NCBI GenBank assembly: GCA_012964965.1
Contig: DTTB01000099.1
Span: 1 to 8,077 of the forward strand
Source of the DNA: Candidatus Nitrosopelagicus sp.
Lineage (GTDB): Archaea > Thermoproteota > Nitrososphaeria > Nitrososphaerales > Nitrosopumilaceae
Length of the DNA stretch: 8,077 nt
Direction: 5' to 3'
In this document: piece after piece, positions 1 through 5,628 of the stretch
How the letters are laid out: the number at the start of each line of letters is the position of its first letter
How positions within the stretch are numbered: position 1 is the first letter of the stretch
Translations under genes and position numbers: made by a program
Notes under the pieces: generated by a model
The model's input: the letters and a program-made list of their open reading frames with translations, nothing else
What the model was told of the DNA's origin: nothing
Databases searched by the model: none

Positions 1-698
1 ATTACTATAATCTTCAATTTGTTTTCCTTTATCTCAAGTGACAATCTTGCACCTAGAATTCCCCCAGCAAAGGCACCGATCGACAGCAACAATGCCTGAT
101 AGTAATCAGGATGTCCTAGCATGGAGTGCATAATCAATCCAGAAAAAGATGCGAATATCAAGATAAATTGTGAAGTAGGTGCTGCACGCTTCATTGATAT
201 TCCAAGCGCAACTACCATCAATGGTACGAAGATTAGACCACCGCCAATACCAAATAGACTTGATATTATTCCTGCAAAGAAGCTAGCACCTGCTGAGAAA
301 ACAAGCAAAAGACTAGATACATCTGCAGGTTTTTCCCCTAGCTTTCTTTTGAGAAATATGTATGATGCTGAAGAAATGAGAATCAGTGCAAACAAAATTT
401 TGAAAATGTCTGGTGACAAATCAGAAGATACGAATGCCCCAAGTATTGTACCGGGAACTGCCATCAAGCCAAGTTTCCATCCAAGTGAAAGTTCTATCCG
501 TTTTTGTTTAGCATATATCGCTGTAGATGCTACTGAGTTACTGAACACAGCAAATAAGCTGTTACTTACTGCTAACGTGGGAGAAAATCCAGCAAATGTT
601 AACACAGGAACAATGATTATCCCACCACCTAGGCCAATTATAGATCCTAATATTCCAGCAACAAACCCAAGTGGAATTAACCAAAGTTCTTCTAGCAT
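1..698 (-). CDS. TauE/SafE-family membrane permease (3' end outside window)
   Basis: This is a polytopic membrane protein of the TauE/SafE family, which exports or imports small sulfur-containing or organic anions; the substrate here cannot be read from sequence. The frame opens at ATG (696-698) and stays open to the window edge, giving 232 residues of a family that is usually about 250, so only the last helix or so is missing. It is almost entirely hydrophobic and shows the family's internal duplication: a glycine-rich turn GLGGGIIIVP at residues 22-31 is echoed by GIGGGLIFVP at 150-159, each starting a half of about four helices. A charged loop (about residues 117-126, LKRKLGEKP) separates the halves. 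The start lies two bases after the stop of the upstream DUF192 gene, so the two are surely co-transcribed. Family assignment is firm; substrate is unknown. Confidence 0.9.
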   Translation of the reverse strand, partial: MLEELWLIPLGFVAGILGSIIGLGGGIIIVPVLTFAGFSPTLAVSNSLFAVFSNSVASTAIYAKQKRIELSLGWKLGLMAVPGTILGAFVSSDLSPDIFKILFALILISSASYIFLKRKLGEKPADVSSLLLVFSAGASFFAGIISSLFGIGGGLIFVPLMVVALGISMKRAAPTSQFILIFASFSGLIMHSMLGHPDYYQALLLSIGAFAGGILGARLSLEIKENKLKIIV

Positions 699-700
699 GA

Positions 701-1195
701 TTAAATCGAGATTAATTCTAGTCTAGAGTTTTCTGTTATGTTAAACTCGTCAACAAAGCCGGCAGTTACTTCTAATACGTATTTAGCATTATTACCTGAA
801 ACGCCGTTTTCTCTGCATGCTACAACTTCGATAGTTGTTTTACATGATGGAACGTCTTTCTCAATAGCAACAACATTTGCATTTTCATCAAACCAAATTA
901 TATCCAAATTAAATTGCATGCCCATCATCCACATAGCACGTGTTCCAGATCCATCAAAAACAAACAACATCCCCTCATTATACGGAAGTTCATTTTGCCA
1001 TGATAATCCCCTTACTCTTAATGAATCAGTATCTGCAATTTGTACCACCAAGATTTTATCATCAAGTTTGATTGTACCGCGAGGAAATTCAACAGATTCT
1101 AGCTTAACATCAGTAGGAATAGTTAGCATTCCCACTATTCCAATAATAATTGCAGCCGCTATAATCGGAATGAGAACTTGAGTCCTTGTTGCCAT
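701..1195 (-). CDS. DUF192 protein with N-terminal membrane anchor
   Basis: A 164-residue protein with an N-terminal hydrophobic segment (about residues 7-26, after MATRTQ) that serves as signal anchor or signal peptide, followed by an exported DUF192 domain (about 45-155). The family hallmarks are visible: RVRGLSW at 60-66, GMLFVF at 75-80, MWMMGM at 88-93 and the LDIIWFD strand at 97-103, matching the usual 'R-GL...GMLF-F...WM-N...LDI-F-D' pattern. The molecular function of DUF192 is not established. Two cysteines (C118, C127) sit in the loop after VPS and could form a disulfide outside the cell. It is the first gene of a two-gene unit with the TauE-like permease, whose ATG follows the TAA by two bases. 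A TATA-like box at 1218-1225 lies about 27 bases upstream, suggesting a leaderless transcript. Confidence 0.88.
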   Translation of the reverse strand: MATRTQVLIPIIAAAIIIGIVGMLTIPTDVKLESVEFPRGTIKLDDKILVVQIADTDSLRVRGLSWQNELPYNEGMLFVFDGSGTRAMWMMGMQFNLDIIWFDENANVVAIEKDVPSCKTTIEVVACRENGVSGNNAKYVLEVTAGFVDEFNITENSRLELISI

Positions 1196-1217
1196 AAATA
1201 TGATAAAAATGATGGGG

Positions 1218-1225
1218 TTAAAAAT
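1218..1225 (-). promoter_or_regulatory. Probable TATA box for the DUF192-TauE unit
   Basis: On the minus strand this reads ATTTTTAA, centred about 27 bases upstream of the DUF192 ATG at 1195. That spacing puts the archaeal transcription start at or next to the start codon. It is inferred from composition and spacing only. Confidence 0.4.
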
Positions 1226-1344
1226 CGATTGTTGCTATACGTTACAAAAAAGAATGGAAATGAGTTTAGTAATGTGTTGTAGTTTAACATAAATAGAAAG
1301 TTAAATTATGAATTTTGGTTTCATTAAGTTGAGACTGTTGCTAT

Positions 1345-1431
1345 TGCTTATGGCATTTCTGCCATAAGCATGAAGCTTGCAGTGAGTAGGCTTATTCTCA
1401 CGAATAAGCTGAAAACTTTCTTCATAAAGTT
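1345..1431 (-). ncRNA. Cluster of three hairpins, two with GNRA loops; possible structured RNA or 3' UTR element
   Basis: Three inverted repeats lie within 87 bases of non-coding DNA. Hairpin A is a perfect 11-bp stem (1345-1355 with 1360-1370) around four bases. Hairpin B is a perfect 8-bp stem (1390-1397 with 1402-1409), also around four bases. Hairpin C is a weaker 6-bp stem (1414-1419 with 1426-1431). Read on the minus strand the loops of A and B are GAAA and GTGA, both GNRA tetraloops; on the plus strand they are TTTC and TCAC, which are not stable RNA loops. Arms A and B share GCTTAT/ATAAGC and could exchange partners, and GTGAG/CTCAC (1397-1401 with 1382-1386) offers a pairing that competes with B. 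The cluster begins 24 bases after the stop of the minus-strand gene at 1456-1806, so it could be its 3' UTR, a terminator, or a separate RNA. I recognise no known RNA family. Confidence 0.45.
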
Positions 1432-1455
1432 CGTGACTTGAAATTAAAAGAGATG

Positions 1456-1806
1456 TTATGATACAGTACGCTTGAAATCTTCAAGTGTGGAAAAAGTATC
1501 CTTTGTATGGTTACCAACATCTGATATTTTTGAACCATTGTAAACCTTCTCAAGATACCTTCCAGCTAATATCATCGGTCCGCCAACAGCGCATGTAATA
1601 CCAGTTGGTTCTGGAATCCATAACATGATAAATCCAATTTTTTGAATTTTCTTACCAGGTGAAGGGGCCTTGTGTAGTGCCGACAATGAACGTCTCAAAT
1701 GTTTATCATCTAGATTAGTCAGCCCTGAATATAGTTCTGAACGCCTCTTAGCAGATTCTGCCATGATTTTTAGTTTAGCAATATGCTTCTTCAAAGGATC
1801 AGTCAT
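1456..1806 (-). CDS. Conserved-looking hypothetical protein, 116 aa, one hydrophobic segment
   Basis: I do not recognise this family. The N-terminal half (1-55) is strongly basic and probably helical, with a Lys/Arg-rich amphipathic pattern (MTDPLKKHIAKLKIMAESAKRR at its start, in two parts HIAKLKIM and AESAKRR). A hydrophobic stretch with Gly and Pro breaks, about residues 57-82 (IGFIMLWIPEP then TGITCAVGGPMILAG), could be a membrane-associated hairpin or one membrane segment. The tail (about 90-116) is polar. Start: the ATG at 1804-1806 has a TATA-like TTATCTAA about 26 bases upstream (1828-1835), typical of leaderless archaeal genes. It is divergent from the mntR-like gene, with 147 bases between starts, and its 3' end leads directly into the GNRA hairpin cluster. 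Coding is likely because of frame length and amino-acid balance; the function is unknown. Confidence 0.7.
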   Translation of the reverse strand: MTDPLKKHIAKLKIMAESAKRRSELYSGLTNLDDKHLRRSLSALHKAPSPGKKIQKIGFIMLWIPEPTGITCAVGGPMILAGRYLEKVYNGSKISDVGNHTKDTFSTLEDFKRTVS

Positions 1807-1921
1807 TTACCAATAATTTAATGAAAATTAGATAAGGAGTGATGTAAAGTACTGTAAATCAAAAGTCAAAAAAGTATTACTAAACTGCAAAATCCATGCT
1901 AATGAATTTGTAATAGGCACA

Positions 1922-1929
1922 AAATTATA
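1922..1929 (+). promoter_or_regulatory. TATA-like box and spaced inverted repeat upstream of the MntR-like gene
   Basis: AAATTATA is centred about 28 bases before the TTG start at 1954, consistent with a leaderless transcript. It overlaps the right arm of an imperfect inverted repeat, AATTTGT (1905-1911) and ACAAAATT (1919-1926). That is where an autoregulating DtxR-type repressor could bind to block TBP/TFB, but the repeat is weak and AT-rich, so an operator is only a possibility. Confidence 0.35.
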
Positions 1930-1953
1930 CTAGATATTCAAATATTAATCGAA

Positions 1954-2415
1954 TTGAAAAAAGTTAGTAAAAGATTAGAATCTATCAAGGCTGCTCATAA
2001 GACTATAAAAAAAGAATCAACTGCTACAAGAGAAGATTACTTGGAAATTATTTCTGAGCTTGTAGATCTTAAAGGATATGCAACAACATTAGATATTTCC
2101 AGATACATGAATGTCAGCCCACCAAGTGTTACAAAAATGCTTCAAAAACTGGATGAAGGCGGATACCTTGAATACGAAAAATATCATGGAATAAATTTAA
2201 CAGAAAAAGGTAAGCAAACAGCTAACACAATTCGCCAGAAACATGGAATACTGTTGGATTTTTTTGAAATTTTGGGTGTCGGTATAGATATTGCAAATCA
2301 GGATATAGAGGGAATAGAACACCATTTAAATCCAAAAACAATCAGACAGTTAAGAAAATTTATAACATTTTTGAAATCAAACCCAAAAATCATTGATGAG
2401 TTTTATCAATTTTAG
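1954..2415 (+). CDS. mntR: MntR/DtxR-family metal-dependent transcriptional repressor
   Basis: A 153-residue cytoplasmic DNA-binding protein of the DtxR/MntR family, which senses Mn(II) or Fe(II) and represses metal uptake genes. A winged helix spans about 26-90, with recognition helix SPPSVTKMLQKLDEGGYL (55-72), close to the MntR consensus, and wing/LTEKGK at 82-87. The metal-binding and dimerisation domain follows, with the MntR ligands all recognisable: D28 and E31 (REDYLEI), H97 (QKHGILL), E119, E122 and H123 (DIEGIEHHL). The length is that of short MntR-type members; there is no C-terminal SH3-like FeoA domain. The start is TTG: no ATG occurs in frame before codon 52, inside the recognition region, and a TATA-like box sits about 28 bases upstream. 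About 25 extra basic residues precede the family's usual N-terminus. No metal transporter is adjacent, so its targets lie elsewhere. Mn versus Fe preference is not certain. Confidence 0.92.
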   Translation: MKKVSKRLESIKAAHKTIKKESTATREDYLEIISELVDLKGYATTLDISRYMNVSPPSVTKMLQKLDEGGYLEYEKYHGINLTEKGKQTANTIRQKHGILLDFFEILGVGIDIANQDIEGIEHHLNPKTIRQLRKFITFLKSNPKIIDEFYQF

Positions 2416-2474
2416 TGTAGATTACCAAACCAAGAATACTATTCTATAATAGAGTTTTAATTAGACAAACAATT

Positions 2475-2480
2475 AGGTGG
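2475..2480 (+). promoter_or_regulatory. Shine-Dalgarno site deciding a TTG start
   Basis: AGGTGG, of which AGGTG matches the complement of the archaeal 16S 3' end, lies four bases before TTG 2485. Because AGGTG is the downstream part of the full GGAGGTGAT pairing region, this short gap is acceptable. It supports the TTG as the start. An alternative AT-rich TATA-like stretch at 2455-2463 would place transcription start at the TTG itself. Confidence 0.45.
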
Positions 2481-2484
2481 GTTA

Positions 2485-3168
2485 TTGACATTTACAACTG
2501 ACATTGATGATTTAATAAGATTAGATCGTGGAGACACAAAAAGACTGAGAAACATTAGGGATGTTATAAAGCATGATAACTTCATTACATCTGTAGATAA
2601 AAAATATGTTGAATCATTAATTTCAGCATACTTAAGAAACCAATCACTTGATGGATCAGAAGTTAATATTAAATCAAGAACTATTGTAGAACTAAAAGAT
2701 AATGTAAAACCAACTGGCCGAGAGACTACATCGAGTAGTTCTCTGTTTAGTGGCTCGAATAATAAAAAACTGGGTATTTTAGCAGGAGTAGCTGCCGCGA
2801 TAGCTTTAGTTGTAGTTGTAGGATTTTCTGCTTCAACGGATCAGATTGACATAACAACTGTTTCTGATATTATACCTAGTTCAACCCCACAGATAATCAT
2901 AAATGTTGATGGATCTTCATACAAAACGGCTGACATAATTTCTATATCAGGCAGTATAAAATCTGCTGATGGAAAAAGTGTTGAATTATCGATAGAAAAT
3001 ACTAGTGGAGATAAAATATGGAGAGAGTATATTGACATAAAAAATAATGGGCAATTCTCTACACTCATTATAGCTGCTGGGTTTGGATGGGATGATAGTG
3101 GTACCTACGTACTAAAGGCTCAACATAATGAGCTAGAAAACAAAATTAAATTTAGTTTCAGTGCATGA
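2485..3168 (+). CDS. Single-pass membrane protein with N-terminal helical domain and Ig-like ectodomain
   Basis: A 227-residue protein in three parts. Residues 4-52 form a soluble helical domain (IDDLIRLDRGDTKRLRNIR, then a YVESLISAYL helix), of a short 'GD-RL--I...YV--L---Y' type I associate with many thaumarchaeal and other archaeal membrane proteins. A polar Ser-rich linker (75-95) leads to one transmembrane helix (about 96-115, LGILAGVAAAIALVVVVG). Residues 134-226 form a beta-rich extracellular domain: IISISGSIK, WREYIDIKNNGQFS and GTYVLKAQHN are the strand pattern of Ig/macroglobulin-like modules seen in archaeal surface proteins. Expected topology is N-in, C-out. The TTG start is supported by an AGGTGG site; no ATG precedes the membrane segment in frame. 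It follows the mntR-like gene by 69 bases and converges on the 75-residue gene. A surface-sensing or structural role is possible but unproven. Confidence 0.8.
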   Translation: MTFTTDIDDLIRLDRGDTKRLRNIRDVIKHDNFITSVDKKYVESLISAYLRNQSLDGSEVNIKSRTIVELKDNVKPTGRETTSSSSLFSGSNNKKLGILAGVAAAIALVVVVGFSASTDQIDITTVSDIIPSSTPQIIINVDGSSYKTADIISISGSIKSADGKSVELSIENTSGDKIWREYIDIKNNGQFSTLIIAAGFGWDDSGTYVLKAQHNELENKIKFSFSA

Positions 3169-3188
3169 CAAATTAAACTAAACTAAAT
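3150..3188. terminator. Inverted repeat across two convergent gene ends, possible bidirectional terminator
   Basis: ATTTAGTTT (3150-3158) and AAACTAAAT (3180-3188) form a 9-bp perfect inverted repeat spanning both stop codons of the converging genes (3166-3168 and 3178-3180). The stem is almost all A/T with a 21-base loop, so it would be weak as RNA. A second copy of AAACTAAA at 3175-3182 offers an alternative pairing. The position is suggestive; the function is uncertain. Confidence 0.3.
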
Positions 3189-3405
3189 CCTCATCATTCC
3201 ATGTTAATCTATATTTTGCCACAGTACGCATGTATTTGATCTTAGCGCCTTTTCTGAATGTAAGTTTTCGTTCTTTAAGCGATATGTCACATATCTTCAA
3301 AACTACGCCATTACTAATCACTTCAAAAATTGTTGGATTAGCAGATATTTGTTTCCAAGAATCAGTAGGAAAATCTAGGTAACGCGTAGTATGAAGGAGA
3401 CCCAT
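3178..3405 (-). CDS. Small hypothetical protein, 75 aa
   Basis: I do not recognise this protein. It is soluble, with no membrane segment, and has a mixed beta pattern: IFEVISNGVVLKICDISL (about 27-44) looks like two strands, followed by a basic stretch (ERKLTFRKGAKIKYMR, 45-60) and an acidic end (WNDEDLV). The basic middle could contact nucleic acid, but that is conjecture. The ATG at 3403-3405 has a TATA-like CTATAG (3428-3433) about 26 bases upstream. The gene stands tail to tail with the Ig-like membrane protein, nine bases between stops. Its length without a stop in such AT-rich DNA, and balanced composition, favour a real gene over chance. Confidence 0.55.
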   Translation of the reverse strand: MGLLHTTRYLDFPTDSWKQISANPTIFEVISNGVVLKICDISLKERKLTFRKGAKIKYMRTVAKYRLTWNDEDLV

Positions 3406-3514
3406 AATAAATAATTAAATTTATTACCTATAGTCTTTTGTTTAATTAATTTTTCATAACTGCCTAAACTAGCTTAAAGATTTCAACCATCGATGATAAA
3501 TTATGTAACCAATT

Positions 3515-3685
3515 ATGAAAAAAACTTCATCGAAAATATCTTGCATGAAAAAGAATGAAATCGATAACGAATTTTATACAAATTGTTTAGTATATTTTGA
3601 TGCATTAAGAAAATCAGGCAGATCAGATGATATTTTCAGGGATGAGTATTTCTTTACATTACCAGCTATTTCTAATAGCAATTAA
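3515..3685 (+). CDS. Possible small protein, 56 aa
   Basis: The 3406-3734 gap (329 bases) contains one believable frame: ATG at 3515 to TAA at 3683-3685. The product is soluble and charged. A basic start (MKKTSSK) with C10 is followed by a helix-like core FYTNCLVYFDALRKSGRSDD (20-39) and an aromatic IFRDEYFFTL segment (40-49). The core recalls small 'YxxCLxYxDALRxSG' proteins I remember from bacteria and phages, but that is a memory-level resemblance without their usual C-terminal part. A TTAAAG at about 3473-3478 could be a TATA box with a short leader. The rest of the gap, 3406-3514 and 3686-3734, shows only AT-rich promoter-like DNA. Coding is plausible, not proven. Confidence 0.4.
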   Translation: MKKTSSKISCMKKNEIDNEFYTNCLVYFDALRKSGRSDDIFRDEYFFTLPAISNSN

Positions 3686-3734
3686 AAATACTAGTTTTAC
3701 AAAGATTTAGGAATATGAAATTTTATCACAAATC

Positions 3735-4310
3735 ATGAAAAAATATCCATCTATGAAGTCTATCAAACAAAATGTCCTGATTTGTAAAAAATGTAATTTA
3801 TGTAATGATAGAAAAAATGCAGTTCCAGGAAAAGGAAACCAAAATGCTGATATTGTTTTCATCGGAGAAGCTCCTGGAAAAAACGAAGATCTTCTTGGTG
3901 AACCATTTGTTGGTATAGCGGGAAAAAAACTTGACGAAGCACTGAAAAATTCTGGATTGGTAAGGAATGAGGTATATATTACAAATATTGTCAAATGCAG
4001 ACCGCCAAAAAATAGGGCGCCCAATGATACAGAAAGAATGATGTGTAGTGATTACCTAGAAAATGAGCTAACAATTATCAAGCCAAAAATAATTTGTTTA
4101 ATGGGAAATACCGCTTATCATTCAATTTTAGATGGAAAAGAAATTTCAAAAAATCATGGAAGGTTAATCCATAAAAATAATCGTGTATATTTTGTTACTT
4201 TCCATCCAGCAGCAATAATTTACAATCAAAAACTTGGAAAAATTTTTAGTGCTGACATTAAAAAGATGGTAAGTATACTACAAAAATTAAATAAAAAACA
4301 TAGAGATTAA
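3735..4310 (+). CDS. udg: Family 4 (iron-sulfur) uracil-DNA glycosylase
   Basis: This enzyme removes uracil arising from cytosine deamination, the first step of base excision repair. The 191-residue length is normal for family 4. Four cysteines positioned for the [4Fe-4S] cluster are present: C17 and C20 (ICKKC), C87 (VKCRPP) and C103 (MMCSDY); C23 is an additional cysteine. The uracil-binding and catalytic motif GEAPGKNED starts at residue 43. The F57 in EPFVG would stack on the base, N83 lies in ITNIVKCRPP, and the second motif is HPAAIIYN with H156. The ATG at 3735 gives 16 residues before the first cluster cysteine, as is usual; M7 is an alternative start. The stop is one base before the next gene, an alkyladenine glycosylase, so the two form a repair operon. 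Assignment is very secure. Confidence 0.95.
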   Translation: MKKYPSMKSIKQNVLICKKCNLCNDRKNAVPGKGNQNADIVFIGEAPGKNEDLLGEPFVGIAGKKLDEALKNSGLVRNEVYITNIVKCRPPKNRAPNDTERMMCSDYLENELTIIKPKIICLMGNTAYHSILDGKEISKNHGRLIHKNNRVYFVTFHPAAIIYNQKLGKIFSADIKKMVSILQKLNKKHRD

Positions 4311-4311
4311 A

Positions 4312-4869
4312 ATGAGAATTTTGTCTAGAAAGTTTTATAATAGAGATACTGTGCAAGTTGCAAAAGATCTCTTGGGTAAAACATTGGTAAGAAAAATTGG
4401 AAAACAAAAATTAACTGGTACCATCATAGAAACAGAAGCATACAAGGGAAAAAATGATCCCGCTAGTCATGCATCTAAGAAAAAAACTGAAAGAAACAAG
4501 GTAATGTTTGGTCAAGTTGGGTGGTCATATGTTTATTTCACCTATGGCATGCACTATTGCTTTAATGTTGTTGCAAAAAAAGATGGTGAAGAATCTGGTG
4601 CGGTTTTAATACGCTCAGTTCAACCACGATTAGGAATTGGAACTATGATAAAAAATAGAAAAATAGATCTCATCTCAAATTTAGTAAATGGACCTGCAAA
4701 ATTAACACAGGCAATGCAGATTACTAAAAAACAATATCATGTAGATCTAACAAAAGACTCAGGCTTGTTCATTATGGATGGTATAAAGCCAACAAAAATT
4801 CTAGCCAAGCCTAGAATTGGAATCACAGTAGGTGCTGATAAACTATGGAATTTTAGTTTTAAAATCTAA
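4312..4869 (+). CDS. mpg: Alkyladenine (3-methyladenine) DNA glycosylase, AAG/MPG family
   Basis: This enzyme excises alkylated or deaminated purines (3-methyladenine, 7-methylguanine, hypoxanthine) in base excision repair. The 185 residues cover the whole AAG fold. Key residues can be matched to the human enzyme: IIETEAY (38-44) supplies catalytic E42 (human E125) and Y44 (Y127), H53 in ASHAS corresponds to H136, Y73-V-Y75 to Y157-V-Y159 (the DNA-intercalating tyrosine loop), and YGMHYCFNVV (78-87) carries N85 (N169). VLIRSVQP (98-105) contains the conserved Arg. NGPAKLTQAM is the usual C-terminal motif. Translation starts one base after the uracil glycosylase stop, implying coupling. The stop overlaps the stop of the convergent DedA gene in CTAA (4866-4869). 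Assignment is secure; the exact lesion range is not readable. Confidence 0.95.
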   Translation: MRILSRKFYNRDTVQVAKDLLGKTLVRKIGKQKLTGTIIETEAYKGKNDPASHASKKKTERNKVMFGQVGWSYVYFTYGMHYCFNVVAKKDGEESGAVLIRSVQPRLGIGTMIKNRKIDLISNLVNGPAKLTQAMQITKKQYHVDLTKDSGLFIMDGIKPTKILAKPRIGITVGADKLWNFSFKI

Positions 4870-5507
4870 TTTTGGTTCTTGTCTTCATTATCATCAATTG
4901 TCCATGGTGCAATCCTACCTAGAATTCTTCCCCAGTCCAATCTAAGAACCAAAATAACTGTTACTGTCATAACCGCAGCAAATATGATTATTCCTATGTA
5001 AACAGGTAACGGATCATCAATATTCTCAAGTACTGGTTCCAAAATTGATAACCCCATATAATGTGAAATTAGTACTAGAATGTAACACAAAACAAGTTTC
5101 CCTAATAATGTCGCAATAAAGAATTTTTTTGGGCTATATTTTGATAATCCCAATGGAATGTAAACAATGTCATCAGGAATTGGAGTTGCTGCCGCAACAA
5201 AAGCAGCTGTAGCACCATATCGCTTAACTAATTTTTGAAATGGCTTCATTCGTTTTTTAGTTTTTTCAGAAATGATTCTTCCTCCTCCATAACTTATGTA
5301 AAATATTATTTGCTTCGCTGCTGTAGCTGCAACCGCCCCAATTATGGCAAGGATGTGAATATCAAATTGTGTTCCCACCGCCATGGTAACCAGCAAAACA
5401 AAAGATGGAATCGGAACGAATGGCACTAGTGAGCCAAAAAAACTAACAATAGTTAAGCCTAGATAACCAACTTCAGGAGTAAAAGGAAAGAGTTCCCAAA
5501 GATCCAC
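4866..5507 (-). CDS. DedA/VTT-family membrane protein
   Basis: A 213-residue integral membrane protein of the DedA (SNARE-associated, VTT) superfamily; bacterial and eukaryotic members act in lipid flipping or membrane homeostasis, and the archaeal role is unknown. The order fits the family: a hydrophobic stretch with a re-entrant Pro-rich turn (GSLVPFVPIPSFVLLV, 25-40), a helix with Gly (about 50-73), a cytoplasmic basic loop (EKTKKRMKPFQKLVKRYG, 81-98), then the core motif AAATPIPDDIVYIPLG (105-120), and two C-terminal helices (about 132-150 and 168-188). The tail is charged (DDNEDKNQN). The usual Arg after the conserved Pro is replaced by the acidic pair D112-D113, which resembles the YqaA-like branch. 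The start is GTG at 5505-5507 with a TATA-like TATAGTTAAATA (5529-5540) about 27 bases upstream. The stop overlaps that of mpg. Confidence 0.85.
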   Translation of the reverse strand: MDLWELFPFTPEVGYLGLTIVSFFGSLVPFVPIPSFVLLVTMAVGTQFDIHILAIIGAVAATAAKQIIFYISYGGGRIISEKTKKRMKPFQKLVKRYGATAAFVAAATPIPDDIVYIPLGLSKYSPKKFFIATLLGKLVLCYILVLISHYMGLSILEPVLENIDDPLPVYIGIIIFAAVMTVTVILVLRLDWGRILGRIAPWTIDDNEDKNQN

Positions 5508-5528
5508 AAATCGATCAATAATTTACGC

Positions 5529-5540
5529 TATTTAACTATA
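5529..5540 (-). promoter_or_regulatory. Probable TATA box for the DedA gene
   Basis: On the minus strand TATAGTTAAATA is centred about 27 bases before the GTG at 5507. It supports the GTG as the start of a leaderless message. The 121-base gap 5508-5628 also holds the AT-rich upstream region of the divergent zinc microprotein (GATTTTTTAATG, 5597-5608). Confidence 0.4.
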
Positions 5541-5628
5541 AAAAATCAAATAATAGTGATAAATGCGATCATAATTAAACTTAAAAAAATGGATCAGATT
5601 TTTTAATGATTGTCGCGTATTAATATTA

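Noticed and set aside
121..726. Long open frame on the plus strand
   Set aside because: It is the antisense shadow of the TauE/SafE gene, which has clear family motifs; the plus translation is Pro/Asn-rich and resembles nothing.
738..1181. 147-codon plus-strand frame
   Set aside because: Antisense to the DUF192 gene; low-complexity Ser/Thr/Ile-rich product without motifs.
1345..1431. tRNA, C/D-box RNA or hammerhead ribozyme in the hairpin region
   Set aside because: No cloverleaf or TPsiC arm, no paired C (RTGATGA) and D (CTGA) boxes at usable spacing, and no CTGATGA...GAAA core.
1836..1847. GGAGTGATG resembling a ribosome site with an ATG on the plus strand
   Set aside because: The ATG is followed at once by a stop codon (TAA), so nothing is encoded.
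2439..2452. CTATT/AATAG hairpin followed by T-rich bases after the mntR-like gene
   Set aside because: A five-pair A/T stem is too weak to call a terminator, and the same bases read as a possible TATA element for the next gene.
2841..3068. 75-codon minus-strand frame
   Set aside because: Lies wholly inside the Ig-like membrane protein gene, in antisense, with no supporting promoter.
3707..4024. 105-codon minus-strand frame
   Set aside because: Antisense to the catalytic N-terminal half of the uracil-DNA glycosylase; Phe/Ser-rich product typical of a shadow frame.
5235..5429. 64-codon plus-strand frame with several cysteines
   Set aside because: Antisense to the DedA basic loop; the cysteines come from complemented Ala/Thr codons, not a metal motif.
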